From Clostridia bacterium (GTDB lineage: Bacteria; Bacillota_A; Clostridia; Christensenellales; UBA1242): DNA of 26,673 bases. Position 1 is the stretch's first letter. Each line of letters begins with the position of its first letter. Below, one piece after another: positions 1-7,659 of the stretch. The notes under the pieces are model-generated. The model had not been told where the DNA came from, made no database searches, and was given only the letters and a program-made list of their open reading frames with translations. The translations under genes and the position numbers were made by a program. Location of the stretch: positions 1-26,673 of the forward strand of contig JAFTCZ010000057.1 in assembly GCA_017454425.1 (NCBI GenBank), given 5' to 3'.

Positions 1-1
1 A

Positions 2-529
2 TGCAGCGTTCCGGATCTTAAGACCTTTGGGCAACATGCTTTGTACAAATTTTCTTGCACAAACATTTTTGCCCTGCAACAAATTTATGATATGACCGAG
101 GGCATTGAAAACAGGCTTATTCAACTTGCCCGCGAAAATGTTGATTGTGATGCCTTTGTTGAAAGCGCAAGTTCGAAACGCTTTTCGGTTAATCGCATTA
201 AGCGCATAATATTAAACACACTATTGGATATTAGGGGCGAATTTGTGCAAAAACTGTATGATATGGACTATCTGCCATACATTAAGGTTTTGGCAATAAA
301 AGAGAAAAGCAACATTTTATCTAGCGTAAAAAACTGCAAAAGTGATGTTGTTTTGCGCAAACAAGATGTTATTATGGCCAAAAAAGATGACTTTGCAAAG
401 GTTTTGATGTACACCGAAGACCGTGCAAATGCGCTTTATTCACAACTTTTGGATATATCTAAAGAGCAAAAGCATGATTTTAATGACACAAGCGATATCT
501 ACCAAAAACCAATATTTGCAAAAAAATAA
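2..529 (+). CDS. tmcAL: C-terminal part of a TmcAL-like tRNA(Met) cytidine acetate ligase (5' end outside window)
   Basis: The reading frame is open from base 2 to a TAA at 527-529, giving 175 visible codons. The start lies before the window, and the first internal TTG (41) is not a credible start. The segment GIENRLIQLA, then a Lys/Arg-rich stretch ending NRIKRIILN, and DYLPYIKVLAI match my recollection of the C-terminal half of the YlbM/TmcAL nucleotidyltransferase family (usually about 400 residues). Family knowledge: TmcAL uses ATP and acetate to make N4-acetylcytidine at C34 of elongator tRNA(Met). The N-terminal nucleotide-binding HxGH-type motif would be outside the window, so catalysis cannot be checked. 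The gene converges on the U32-family gene and shares a bidirectional terminator with it. It may represent a third tRNA-wobble gene beside trmR and trhP. The family call is fairly firm; the function is inferred. Confidence 0.75.
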   Translation, partial: CSVPDLKTFGQHALYKFSCTNIFALQQIYDMTEGIENRLIQLARENVDCDAFVESASSKRFSVNRIKRIILNTLLDIRGEFVQKLYDMDYLPYIKVLAIKEKSNILSSVKNCKSDVVLRKQDVIMAKKDDFAKVLMYTEDRANALYSQLLDISKEQKHDFNDTSDIYQKPIFAKK

Positions 530-553
530 AATATGGCGTTTGCCATATTTTTT
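530..553. terminator. Bidirectional rho-independent terminator between convergent genes
   Basis: An 8-bp perfect stem AATATGGC (530-537) pairs with GCCATATT (542-549) around a 4-base loop. It is followed by T550-553 on the plus strand and, on the minus strand, by a T-rich run complementary to 521-530. It sits directly after the tmcAL-like stop and overlaps the stop codon of the U32 gene, so it can end both transcripts. Confidence 0.85.
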
Positions 554-1784
554 ATTGCTTATTTTTACGCAAGATGTCGTGCTTGTGCAGTACAAATGGC
601 GTGTAAATGCGCACAATTTGCTGAACTTCTTTGACATCGGCAAGTTGGTTGTTTTTGTCGTCAAAAATTTGGGTGACTTCAAAAGTTTTGTTAAAGTTAT
701 CGTCTGGGCTTAAAATTTCGAGAATGTCGCCTGCCTTAAAGCGGTTTCGCATTTCGACAAGTGCAAAACCATCTTTGTCGCTATCCCCCACGACTTCGGC
801 AATAAAATCAGAAGTGGCAACGGGATAACTTGTTTTTGGATATTCTTTGTCTTGTGCGCCAAAATAGAAGCCTGTGGTAAACAAACGGTGGCTTGATTTT
901 TCAAGCTCTTTTTGTCTATCTTTTTGCGCTAGGTAGGCATTTTTGTCATCAAGCAGTAAATCTAACGCCCTGCGATAGGCATTAACAACTGTTGCGACAT
1001 AGTTTGATGACTTCATACGGCCTTCTATCTTAAAACTTGTGACGCCGGCGTCAATTAGTTCGTGAAGGTGGTCTATCATGCACAAATCTTTGCTGTTTAA
1101 GATGTATGTGCCCCTGTCGTCTTGCTGAATTTGATATAACTCGCCCTCGCCCTTGTCGGCACGGGTGCGCTCGGTTATATAATATTCCCAACGGCACGCC
1201 TGAACACATTGTCCGCGGTTGCTATCTCGGCCCGCAAGATAGTTCGAAAGCAAACATCTGCCCGAATAACTTATGCACATTGCGCCATGAACAAATGCCT
1301 CGAGTTCGACATCTTTTGGCAAGAAGTCGCGAATTTCTTTTATTTCTTTGATAGATAGTTCACGAGCAAGGATAATGCGTTTTGCACCTTGGTCTGCCCA
1401 AAACTTTGCGGCATATTTGTTGCTGGCACTTGCCTGAGTTGAAAGGTGAATTGGCAAATTTGGCACAACTTGACGCGCAAGAGACAATATTCCGGCATCA
1501 CTAACGATAATTGCATCGGCACCAATTTGTTGCAAATATTTTAAGTAGTCGGCAAGCCCGTCAAAATCTTCGTTGTGTGCCTGAATATTAACTGTAATAT
1601 AGCACTTTTTGCCAAGATTGTGCGCATACTTTATATAATCGGCCATTTCGTCTTTTTCGAAATTGTCACTAAAAGCACGAAGCCCCCAACGCTTGCCCGC
1701 CATATAGCATGCATCTGCGCCATAATAAAAGGCTGTTTCTAACTTGTTTTTATCGCCTGCTGGTGCTAAAATTTCGTATTTCAT
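552..1784 (-). CDS. trhP: U32-family protein, TrhP-like tRNA U34 hydroxylation enzyme
   Basis: A 410-residue protein beginning MKYEILAPAGD. The U32 signature is intact near residue 160-200: EAFVHGAMCISYSGRC followed by a Cys pair in RGQCVQACRW. I choose the ATG at 1784 because AAGGAGA lies just upstream and it overlaps the preceding gene's TGA as ATGA; an upstream ATG at 1811 has no good ribosome site. Family knowledge: once called collagenase-like peptidases, U32 proteins such as E. coli TrhP and B. subtilis YrrN/YrrO make 5-hydroxyuridine at tRNA position 34 using prephenate; RlhA acts on 23S rRNA. The coupled TrmR-like methyltransferase upstream favours the tRNA role. B. subtilis uses two U32 proteins; only one is seen here, with a length close to YrrO. 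The Cys residues are consistent with the iron-sulfur site expected in this family. Confidence 0.85.
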   Translation of the reverse strand: MKYEILAPAGDKNKLETAFYYGADACYMAGKRWGLRAFSDNFEKDEMADYIKYAHNLGKKCYITVNIQAHNEDFDGLADYLKYLQQIGADAIIVSDAGILSLARQVVPNLPIHLSTQASASNKYAAKFWADQGAKRIILARELSIKEIKEIRDFLPKDVELEAFVHGAMCISYSGRCLLSNYLAGRDSNRGQCVQACRWEYYITERTRADKGEGELYQIQQDDRGTYILNSKDLCMIDHLHELIDAGVTSFKIEGRMKSSNYVATVVNAYRRALDLLLDDKNAYLAQKDRQKELEKSSHRLFTTGFYFGAQDKEYPKTSYPVATSDFIAEVVGDSDKDGFALVEMRNRFKAGDILEILSPDDNFNKTFEVTQIFDDKNNQLADVKEVQQIVRIYTPFVLHKHDILRKNKQ

Positions 1785-2386
1785 TTTTTCTCCTTTTTGG
1801 TAACAACGCACAGCCCGTCACCAATATCCAAAACCTTTGTGTCCAAAGTTTTGTCTTGTTCTAAAATATCTAAAAACTGACGCAAAGCCACCACAGTGTG
1901 TTCGTATTTTGGCAAAGTTATGGGCTGATTGCCCCTAACCATGCCCTTAAACAACACATTGTCTGACACCCATATCCCGCCCTCGCCCAAAAGCGGCAAA
2001 ATAAGCGGAATTAATTGAGGGTATTTGCCCTTGGGACCGTCAAGAAAAATCATGTCATAGCGTTTGTTTTGCTTAACAAGTTGTGGCAAAGTATTCATGC
2101 AATCGCCCACAATAATTTCTACGCGGTCACTTAATCCCAATGCCTCAAAATTTGGGCGTGCAAGTTCAATGTTTGGCAAACTTGCCTCGAGGTCGGTGAT
2201 TTTTGCATCTTTATATGCAAGCATCATGCAACTAGCCGAAAAGCCAATTGCCATGCCAATTTCGAGTATGGTTTTTGGCTGTTTTTCTGCAACCAATTTG
2301 CACAAATATTCGCGCGTGTCGGGCAGAACAACTGGTATCTTGTTTTGTCGGGCAAATTCTTCCATCTTTTGAAGATACTCGTTCAT
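1781..2386 (-). CDS. trmR: SAM-dependent O-methyltransferase, TrmR-like
   Basis: A 201-residue class I methyltransferase of the COMT/YrrM type. The SAM-binding motif I is ILEIGMAIGFSA (about residues 40-51), followed by an acidic motif II (TDLEAS), the motif VGDCMNTLP, and FLDGPKGKYP, the usual metal/active-site loop of this family. Family knowledge: B. subtilis TrmR (YrrM) methylates 5-hydroxyuridine-34 to 5-methoxyuridine in tRNA, widening wobble decoding. The stop overlaps the next gene's ATG by four bases (ATGA), so translation with the U32 hydroxylase is probably coupled, the same pairing as yrrM-yrrN-yrrO. It lies only eight bases after the RNase J stop. A catechol-type O-methyltransferase acting on a small molecule is the alternative, made less likely by the U32 partner. 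Confidence 0.85.
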   Translation of the reverse strand: MNEYLQKMEEFARQNKIPVVLPDTREYLCKLVAEKQPKTILEIGMAIGFSASCMMLAYKDAKITDLEASLPNIELARPNFEALGLSDRVEIIVGDCMNTLPQLVKQNKRYDMIFLDGPKGKYPQLIPLILPLLGEGGIWVSDNVLFKGMVRGNQPITLPKYEHTVVALRQFLDILEQDKTLDTKVLDIGDGLCVVTKKEKK

Positions 2387-2394
2387 ACGCTCTC

Positions 2395-4221
2395 CTAGTC
2401 GTTGTCTATCATAATTGGAATGATAAGTGGTTTGCGCTTTGTCTTTTTGAAGAACAAACTAGTTAATGTTTTGCGAATTATGCCCTTAACAACCTGCCAA
2501 TCTTCCTTAAAAATTGCAGGGTCCGAAAGTGCCTGGGTTACGGCTTTTCGGCCTTCGTCCATAAGCCTTCCTATTTCGTTGCCATAAGCAAAACCACGAG
2601 GGATAATTTCGGGACCATTTGTTATTGTGCCAGTTGCACCATCTATTGTCATAACAACAATGCAAATACCATCTTCTGATAGAACTTTGCGGTCACGCAA
2701 AACAATGCTGTCTTCTTCGCCAAGGCTGACACCATCAACAAACTTAAGCCCAGCCGGCACATCAAATGCCGCACGCCTAAATAGGTTTTTGTTTATTTCT
2801 ATTACATTTCCTATATTTGGCACAATAATACGCTCGGACTTCATGCCAAGTGACATTGCCAACTCTTTGTGAGATTTTTGATGCTTTGGCTCACCATGAA
2901 TTGGAACAAAGCATTTTGGCTTGACAAGTTTGTGCAAAAGTGCAATCTCGTTGCGATAACCATGCCCTGATGCGTGCACATTGATGTTGTCGTTTGTGAC
3001 AACATCTGCCCCACAACGAATAATTTTGTTTATAAGGTTGGTAACAGACTTTTCGTTGCCCGGCACTGGTGAACTTGAGAAAATAACTAGGTCGTTTGAA
3101 CCAAGTGCAATGCCAGAAGAATCGGCATGCGATGCCATGCGATAAAGCGCGGTTTCTTGCTGACCTTGAGAACCTGTTGCAAGAATAAGCACCTCGTTGT
3201 CGGCAAAGTTTTTGACTTTGTCTAGGTCGATAATGCTGTTTTTATCAAAATTTACAAGGCCAATTTTCATGGCAAGCTCGAGGCTTTTTATCATGCTTCG
3301 GCCTGCAAAAGCGACTTTTCGGTTGTTTTTCTTTGCAATATCCATCATTCGTTGAGTACGATATATATTGGACACAAAGCCTGTTATTGTTATGCGCTTT
3401 GTTGGGTTTGATTTTACCACTTTGTCAAGGTTTTCGACAACCACTTTTTCGCTTATTGAGGTTCCTTCGCGCTCGACATTAGTGCTTTCACACAAAAATA
3501 GGTCAATCCCTTTTTGCCCCAATTCACCAAAACGCGAAAGGTTTGTTGTTGGCTCGGCTAGTGGCGTATAGTCAATACGAAAGTCACCAGAATGTAACAC
3601 CAAACCTGCTGGGGTGTTAATTGCAAAAGCAAATGAATTTGGTGTTGAGTGATTTACATGAATACACTCGACCATAAAGTTGTTGGCAACTTTAACAACA
3701 TCACCTGCCTTTACTGCAACGCCCTTAAATTTGATGTTGTGCTCTTTTAGTTTTGCCTCGATCATAGATAAGGTCCACTTACTGCTGTAAACAGGTGCAT
3801 GAACGCTATCCAAAAAGTATGGCAAGGCACCAATGTGGTCTTCGTGAGCATGAGTAACAAGTACTGCCTTGATAAGGTTTGCATTTTGCTTAAGCCATGA
3901 CATGTCCGGAATGATAAGGTCTACCCCAGGGGCCGACTCGTCCGGAAAGCCTACACCACAGTCAATAACTATGATTTCGTCACCAAATCTTAATGCGGTC
4001 ATGTTGCCACCTATGCCATCAAGCCCTACACCGCCAAAAAACATAACTTGCAAGTTTTGTGATTTTGGTGTACGAAGATGACGCTCGTGCACGGCCTTTC
4101 CGCCCTCGTTTGAAGGCATAATTCGTTTATTTTTGTTAAAAATTCTTTTCTTTGTATTAATTTGATTGTTTTGAGTTGATACTGGCGTCAAATTTGACGC
4201 ACTGTCGTTGTTTGTTTCCAC
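2395..4221 (-). CDS. rnj: Ribonuclease J (metallo-beta-lactamase/beta-CASP RNase)
   Basis: A 608-residue RNase J. After a polar Asn/Lys-rich extension of about 50 residues comes the metallo-beta-lactamase core with HAHEDH at about 124-129, then the beta-CASP domain (ATGSQGQ and a Ser/Gly-rich run), then HASGHG and PIHGEPKH, the late metal and substrate motifs, and an RNase J C-terminal domain. Family knowledge: RNase J combines 5'-3' exonuclease and endonuclease activity in mRNA decay and rRNA 5'-end maturation in most Gram-positive bacteria. The start is GTG at 4221, chosen because AAAGGAG lies seven bases upstream and there is no ATG near it. The usual N-terminal loop (GGLGEIGKN in relatives) reads GGVGLDGIGGN here. 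It is third in a five-gene operon. Whether it corresponds to J1 or J2 cannot be told. Confidence 0.93.
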   Translation of the reverse strand: METNNDSASNLTPVSTQNNQINTKKRIFNKNKRIMPSNEGGKAVHERHLRTPKSQNLQVMFFGGVGLDGIGGNMTALRFGDEIIVIDCGVGFPDESAPGVDLIIPDMSWLKQNANLIKAVLVTHAHEDHIGALPYFLDSVHAPVYSSKWTLSMIEAKLKEHNIKFKGVAVKAGDVVKVANNFMVECIHVNHSTPNSFAFAINTPAGLVLHSGDFRIDYTPLAEPTTNLSRFGELGQKGIDLFLCESTNVEREGTSISEKVVVENLDKVVKSNPTKRITITGFVSNIYRTQRMMDIAKKNNRKVAFAGRSMIKSLELAMKIGLVNFDKNSIIDLDKVKNFADNEVLILATGSQGQQETALYRMASHADSSGIALGSNDLVIFSSSPVPGNEKSVTNLINKIIRCGADVVTNDNINVHASGHGYRNEIALLHKLVKPKCFVPIHGEPKHQKSHKELAMSLGMKSERIIVPNIGNVIEINKNLFRRAAFDVPAGLKFVDGVSLGEEDSIVLRDRKVLSEDGICIVVMTIDGATGTITNGPEIIPRGFAYGNEIGRLMDEGRKAVTQALSDPAIFKEDWQVVKGIIRKTLTSLFFKKTKRKPLIIPIMIDND

Positions 4222-4232
4222 TTTTTTCTCCT

Positions 4233-5183
4233 TTATATAATATCTTTTAGAACATTCATTGACTCAAAATCCTCTATTTTGCGAGGAGAAACAATTTTGT
4301 TTTTGTCAATGTAAAATCTTAAACCGTTTGTATAAAAATACGCAACCATGCTAAATGTGCTTAAATAAAGCACGCTAAATGGCACTGTAACAAATAATCC
4401 AACACTTGCTGTCAACATTATTGCCATAATATTAAGGGCAATAATCAAAAGAATGCTTGTTAATGAAATGCCCAAAATTTTGCCAAATGCCTTGTTGTAT
4501 GAGTGTACTCCTGTTTTTAGACCATCAAAAACCCGTTTTCCTTTGACAATGATGGCACAAGACCAACCACCAAATGCTATCAACCTGATAGAAAGGTAGA
4601 ACATCATCACAAACACAAGCACAAATGGTGCAAAAATTGCCCATTTTGTGTAAATGTGAAATAAGTAAATAACACCCACAATTCCTGCAAGGAAAATAAG
4701 GTCAAAAGGCAAAACCAAAAGCAAGCGTGCAAGGCTGTATCTTACTGATTTTTTTAGGTTTTTGATGTAACACCCAGTAAAGCCAAGCCTAGACCAACTG
4801 CCCATATAGCCATACAAACACTCTCTTAAAGGAATGTGCGCAAGGCTAAGCAAAAACTCGCCCAAAATCATAATGATGGCTATTGCGCCAATGGTATATG
4901 GCAAATACAAGGCCAAATTACCACTAACAATGTTGACAAAATCTTCAAATATATCGCCCACAACCAACAAAGTTTGGTCAATTCGCAAATTAAACACACT
5001 TTGCTGAATTATGTCGTATACATCACTAAAAAAGCCCATGTTAGACAAATTCATAATAAGCGGATAACATACCGCCACCGTAACACCGCATATTAGCACT
5101 ATGCACATTAGATAGTACAACAAAACCTTCCACAACAAGTTTGTGTTGTTAAAAGTTAGTTTCTGCGTATCCAAAAACATCAT
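4233..5183 (-). CDS. Multi-pass membrane protein of unknown function, second in operon
   Basis: A 316-residue protein with about six hydrophobic segments, near residues 15-45, 90-115, 150-178, 182-210, 235-262 and 265-290, and a charged C-terminal tail. No catalytic motif is recognised. The start is ATG at 5183, with GAGGT seven bases upstream; that ribosome site overlaps the TGA stop of the previous gene, so translation of the two is probably coupled. The upstream neighbour has a similar size and topology, so the two may be distant paralogs that form a heteromer; this is inference from layout only. Placement ahead of RNase J is a positional link, not evidence of function. An alternative is a general DUF-type integral membrane protein or the permease half of a transporter lacking an ATPase. 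Confidence 0.75.
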   Translation of the reverse strand: MMFLDTQKLTFNNTNLLWKVLLYYLMCIVLICGVTVAVCYPLIMNLSNMGFFSDVYDIIQQSVFNLRIDQTLLVVGDIFEDFVNIVSGNLALYLPYTIGAIAIIMILGEFLLSLAHIPLRECLYGYMGSWSRLGFTGCYIKNLKKSVRYSLARLLLVLPFDLIFLAGIVGVIYLFHIYTKWAIFAPFVLVFVMMFYLSIRLIAFGGWSCAIIVKGKRVFDGLKTGVHSYNKAFGKILGISLTSILLIIALNIMAIMLTASVGLFVTVPFSVLYLSTFSMVAYFYTNGLRFYIDKNKIVSPRKIEDFESMNVLKDII

Positions 5184-5193
5184 ATGTTTTACC

Positions 5194-6012
5194 TCATCTT
5201 AGATTGTAATATTGTCTGTTGTCATATCTTGGCATGTTGTAGTACTCAAAAAAGTTTATCATTCCCCAAATGCACACATATGGTATGATGAACAACAAAG
5301 CAATAATGTTTGTTAACCACACAATATTTAACAACAAGCCAATTACCGTAAGCCCAATACCAATAGCAAAAGGCAACACCGAAACAAATATCGTAGACCA
5401 TTTACTTCGTGAAAAACTGTTTAAGGCATTGCTCATGGCAACCGTAAGAGGAGAGCCCATTATTATCATATCAATGGCCGCAAACATAAACATGCATGTA
5501 AACACACCCTGAAGCAAAACCACCAATACGCCAATAACCCAATTGACAATAATACTTGCAAGAGCCACAGCCCCGCCCGCGCTGATAATAAAATGCACAA
5601 GGCACATAAGCAGTATGCCAACAAGATTTAATAAAAAGTCAACAAGCAGCATTAGTCCTGCCATTATTGCAAGGTCACCAAAATTGTTGTTAAGACCTCT
5701 TGCGTTGTGACTAGAAATATCAAAGCGACCAGTACGGAAGTGATATTCTATTTTGCCTACCAAAAAGCTAATAAACACAACCAAAAGCACAAAACCTAGC
5801 AAAAACCACAATACGCCCCACCCGCCGTGGGCATAAACACTTACAAAAAAGTCACCAAAAGAAAACGAGGTCATGCTGGGATAATTGTACAACATTTCAA
5901 TAAACCCAAAGGGCTGAATTAACAATCCAATAAACACCGCCGGAACAATTGCAAAAAGCAACATAAACAAGATGTTTTTGAAATAATAAGACAAAACATT
6001 ATGTAATTGCAT
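5194..6012 (-). CDS. Multi-pass membrane protein of unknown function, first in operon
   Basis: A 272-residue protein with six apparent membrane segments (about residues 10-32, 65-90, 115-140, 143-178, 205-230 and 232-252) and a short Tyr/Asn/Arg-rich tail. No conserved motif is recognised. The ATG at 6012 is supported by GAGGT six bases upstream. It is the first gene after the consensus promoter at 6141-6169, with a leader of about 120 bases containing a small hairpin. It is coupled to the next membrane gene through a stop codon buried in that gene's ribosome site. The pairing of two six-helix proteins suggests a complex, for example a two-subunit permease or a membrane-remodelling pair. That function is unproven. 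Confidence 0.75.
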   Translation of the reverse strand: MQLHNVLSYYFKNILFMLLFAIVPAVFIGLLIQPFGFIEMLYNYPSMTSFSFGDFFVSVYAHGGWGVLWFLLGFVLLVVFISFLVGKIEYHFRTGRFDISSHNARGLNNNFGDLAIMAGLMLLVDFLLNLVGILLMCLVHFIISAGGAVALASIIVNWVIGVLVVLLQGVFTCMFMFAAIDMIIMGSPLTVAMSNALNSFSRSKWSTIFVSVLPFAIGIGLTVIGLLLNIVWLTNIIALLFIIPYVCIWGMINFFEYYNMPRYDNRQYYNLR

Positions 6013-6053
6013 GTTGTAACCTCATATAAATTTATAATATTTAATCACAAAAA

Positions 6054-6071
6054 GCTTGCCACTGTGCAAGC
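6054..6071 (-). promoter_or_regulatory. Leader hairpin with T-run, possible attenuator
   Basis: On the minus strand the leader between the promoter (6141-6169) and the first membrane gene contains GCTTGC (6071-6066), a six-base loop and GCAAGC (6059-6054), followed by five Ts. The stem is only 6 bp, so this is a weak terminator-like element that could trim read-through. No riboswitch class is recognised. Confidence 0.35.
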
Positions 6072-6140
6072 AACATAAATGCCCATCAAAAAAAAACTTT
6101 TGTTGATAAAAACCTAATTGTTTTATCTATTATTGTCTTA

Positions 6141-6169
6141 ATTATACTCAAGAGTTTATGCATTGTCAA
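6141..6169 (-). promoter_or_regulatory. Consensus sigma-A promoter of the membrane protein/RNase J/tRNA-modification operon
   Basis: On the minus strand, TTGACA (6169-6164) is followed by a 17-base spacer and TATAAT (6146-6141), both perfect matches to the housekeeping consensus. It lies between the phage terminator (6191-6216) and the first membrane gene (6012), so it should drive five genes constitutively and strongly. Confidence 0.9.
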
Positions 6170-6190
6170 GTAAAAAACAAAATACAAAAC

Positions 6191-6216
6191 AAAAAAACCC
6201 ACACAAATCGTGTGGG
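6191..6216 (-). terminator. Rho-independent terminator ending the phage block
   Basis: On the minus strand, CCCACAC (6216-6210), a five-base loop and GTGTGGG (6204-6198) are followed by seven Ts. It lies 19 bases after the last holin stop and before the host operon promoter, cleanly insulating phage from host transcription. Confidence 0.9.
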
Positions 6217-6234
6217 AAAATTAATCACAAAACA

Positions 6235-6462
6235 TCAGTTTTGTTGATTTTTGTCATCTTTTTTATCGGTGGTTTCTTTCGAGCCATCTTTGACAATAAT
6301 GCCAAGCAACACCAAAATACTGAGTATTGCATTTCCTACCGTCATCATGGCATCTGTGCTTATTTCCATTCCAAGAGCGTGTGCCACCGCTTCAGCAGCC
6401 AGCACAACGGCACTAATCACTCCCACCCAAAAACTAGAACGCTTAAATTTTGACAAGACCAT
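6235..6462 (-). CDS. Phage holin, phi-LC3/phage_holin_1-like
   Basis: A 75-residue protein with a basic N-terminus (KFKRSSFW), two hydrophobic segments at about residues 12-30 and 38-58, and a highly charged C-terminal tail (KETTDKKDDK). The pattern FKRSSFWVGVISAVVLAAE is typical of small holins that make lesions in the cytoplasmic membrane so that endolysin can reach the wall. It overlaps the preceding holin-like gene by one base (TAATG), so translation is probably coupled. It is the last gene of the block, and the terminator follows. No endolysin gene accompanies it within the window, which is unusual because holin and lysin normally adjoin. Confidence 0.75.
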   Translation of the reverse strand: MVLSKFKRSSFWVGVISAVVLAAEAVAHALGMEISTDAMMTVGNAILSILVLLGIIVKDGSKETTDKKDDKNQQN

Positions 6463-6695
6463 TATTCATCTGCCCTTGCATTAAGTTTTTTGAACTTTGC
6501 AACACTTTTTGACAAGGCCTTGATATTTGAATCGATATTCTTAATAATTCCTAGTGAATTAGTAAGACTGTCAATTATGTCTTGATATTTGCGCTCACGC
6601 TTTTGGCTGTTTTGAATTTGATATAAAAACAGCATTACAAACAATACAGCCCACAGGCCATTTGAAATTGCAAGATTAATAATTTCGTCAATCAT
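6462..6695 (-). CDS. BhlA/UviB-family holin-like protein
   Basis: A 77-residue protein with one N-terminal membrane helix (LWAVLFVMLFLYQI, about residues 14-27), then a KRERKYQ motif and an amphipathic coiled-coil tail. The combination of a helix followed by KRExKYQDII matches the UviB/BhlA family of small holin-like or bacteriocin-release proteins from clostridia and bacilli. It overlaps the upstream gene by one base (TAATG) and the downstream holin in the same way. Two holin-type proteins in a row could be a holin plus an antiholin or co-holin. Its ribosome site is weak, consistent with coupled translation. Confidence 0.75.
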   Translation of the reverse strand: MIDEIINLAISNGLWAVLFVMLFLYQIQNSQKRERKYQDIIDSLTNSLGIIKNIDSNIKALSKSVAKFKKLNARADE

Positions 6696-7576
6696 TATCT
6701 ATTTAACCACAATTCGAGTGCTGAATACCAATCCCCCAAATATTCACGAATTTGTGGGGTTGTGTTTAATATTTGCTGAGCCTGTGATTTTGGCAAATCT
6801 TTAAGTTTTACAAAGGCATCTAGGGTCATTTCTTTTTGCATGTCTTGAGTAAGCTTTTTGATTGTCTGACCATGTTGGGCATTAAAATCTTCTTCAATTT
6901 CGGCACGCTTTTGTGCAAGAATATTTTGGTATTCTTGTGCATTTTTGAGTGCCGCGTTGTATTCATTTGTCAAAACATTAAACTGCTTATTTAATTTATT
7001 GGCATATGCAATATCAAAATTTGCAAGCGCATTATCACGCTGTTGCTCTATCACATTTTTTTGAAGTTGCAAACTATTTAGTTTTGATAAGTATTCTTGT
7101 TGTGATGTTGCAACCCCAGCATCATATTGTCTCTGCAAATTATCTTTTAACTGAGCATTTATGCTGCTGTTTTTTATGCCATGCAAAATGCTTTTTGCAT
7201 TTACCTTGTTTATATCGTTGTTTAGTTTTGCTTTTTGTGCCTCAACGCCTTCTTCATACGCTTTTTCAAGTTTGTTTTGTTTGTCCTGTATGTTTGCGCT
7301 GTTTTTTTCAAAGTCGGCTTTTATTTTTGTTTGGCCCGAAATTTTGTATTCTTTCAAACCCTTTGTTGCTTCTTGCCAAATTTGTTCATTAGTGGGCATT
7401 GTCACATTGTTTTGTGGCATGCCTTGCAAAGCACCATAATCAATCTTTGGCATGCGTGCCTGATAATTTGACTGAATACCCTTTAGGCTATCCAAAAGAT
7501 TTTGTGCAACATTGTTTGACTGTGTTTCTTTGTCCTTTGTGACTAATTTTTGATTTTGTAAATAATTGTGTGCCAA
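6695..7576 (-). CDS. Long coiled-coil phage protein, unknown role
   Basis: A 293-residue, Gln/Lys/Asn/Ala-rich protein that is mostly predicted helix, with heptad-like stretches over about residues 80-250 and no Cys or catalytic motif. The ORF can be extended to ATG 7657, but that ATG has no ribosome site. GGAGGT lies exactly six bases before TTG 7576, so the TTG is the better start (protein begins AHNYLQNQK). This leaves an 83-base gap after the tail-fibre gene. Position between tail fibre and holins, and composition, fit an internal/ejection protein, a tail needle or a fibre chaperone of a short-tailed phage. I do not recognise the family. Confidence 0.7.
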   Translation of the reverse strand: MAHNYLQNQKLVTKDKETQSNNVAQNLLDSLKGIQSNYQARMPKIDYGALQGMPQNNVTMPTNEQIWQEATKGLKEYKISGQTKIKADFEKNSANIQDKQNKLEKAYEEGVEAQKAKLNNDINKVNAKSILHGIKNSSINAQLKDNLQRQYDAGVATSQQEYLSKLNSLQLQKNVIEQQRDNALANFDIAYANKLNKQFNVLTNEYNAALKNAQEYQNILAQKRAEIEEDFNAQHGQTIKKLTQDMQKEMTLDAFVKLKDLPKSQAQQILNTTPQIREYLGDWYSALELWLNR

Positions 7577-7659
7577 TTTTGTACCTCCATATTTTATAAA
7601 GATATTTTGCCTATATCTATTAAAAAAACCATGAACAAACTGTTTATTTAAGTACATTT

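Noticed and set aside
7577..7659. Upstream ATG extension of the coiled-coil phage protein
   Set aside because: No ribosome site precedes ATG 7657, while GGAGGT is ideally placed before TTG 7576.
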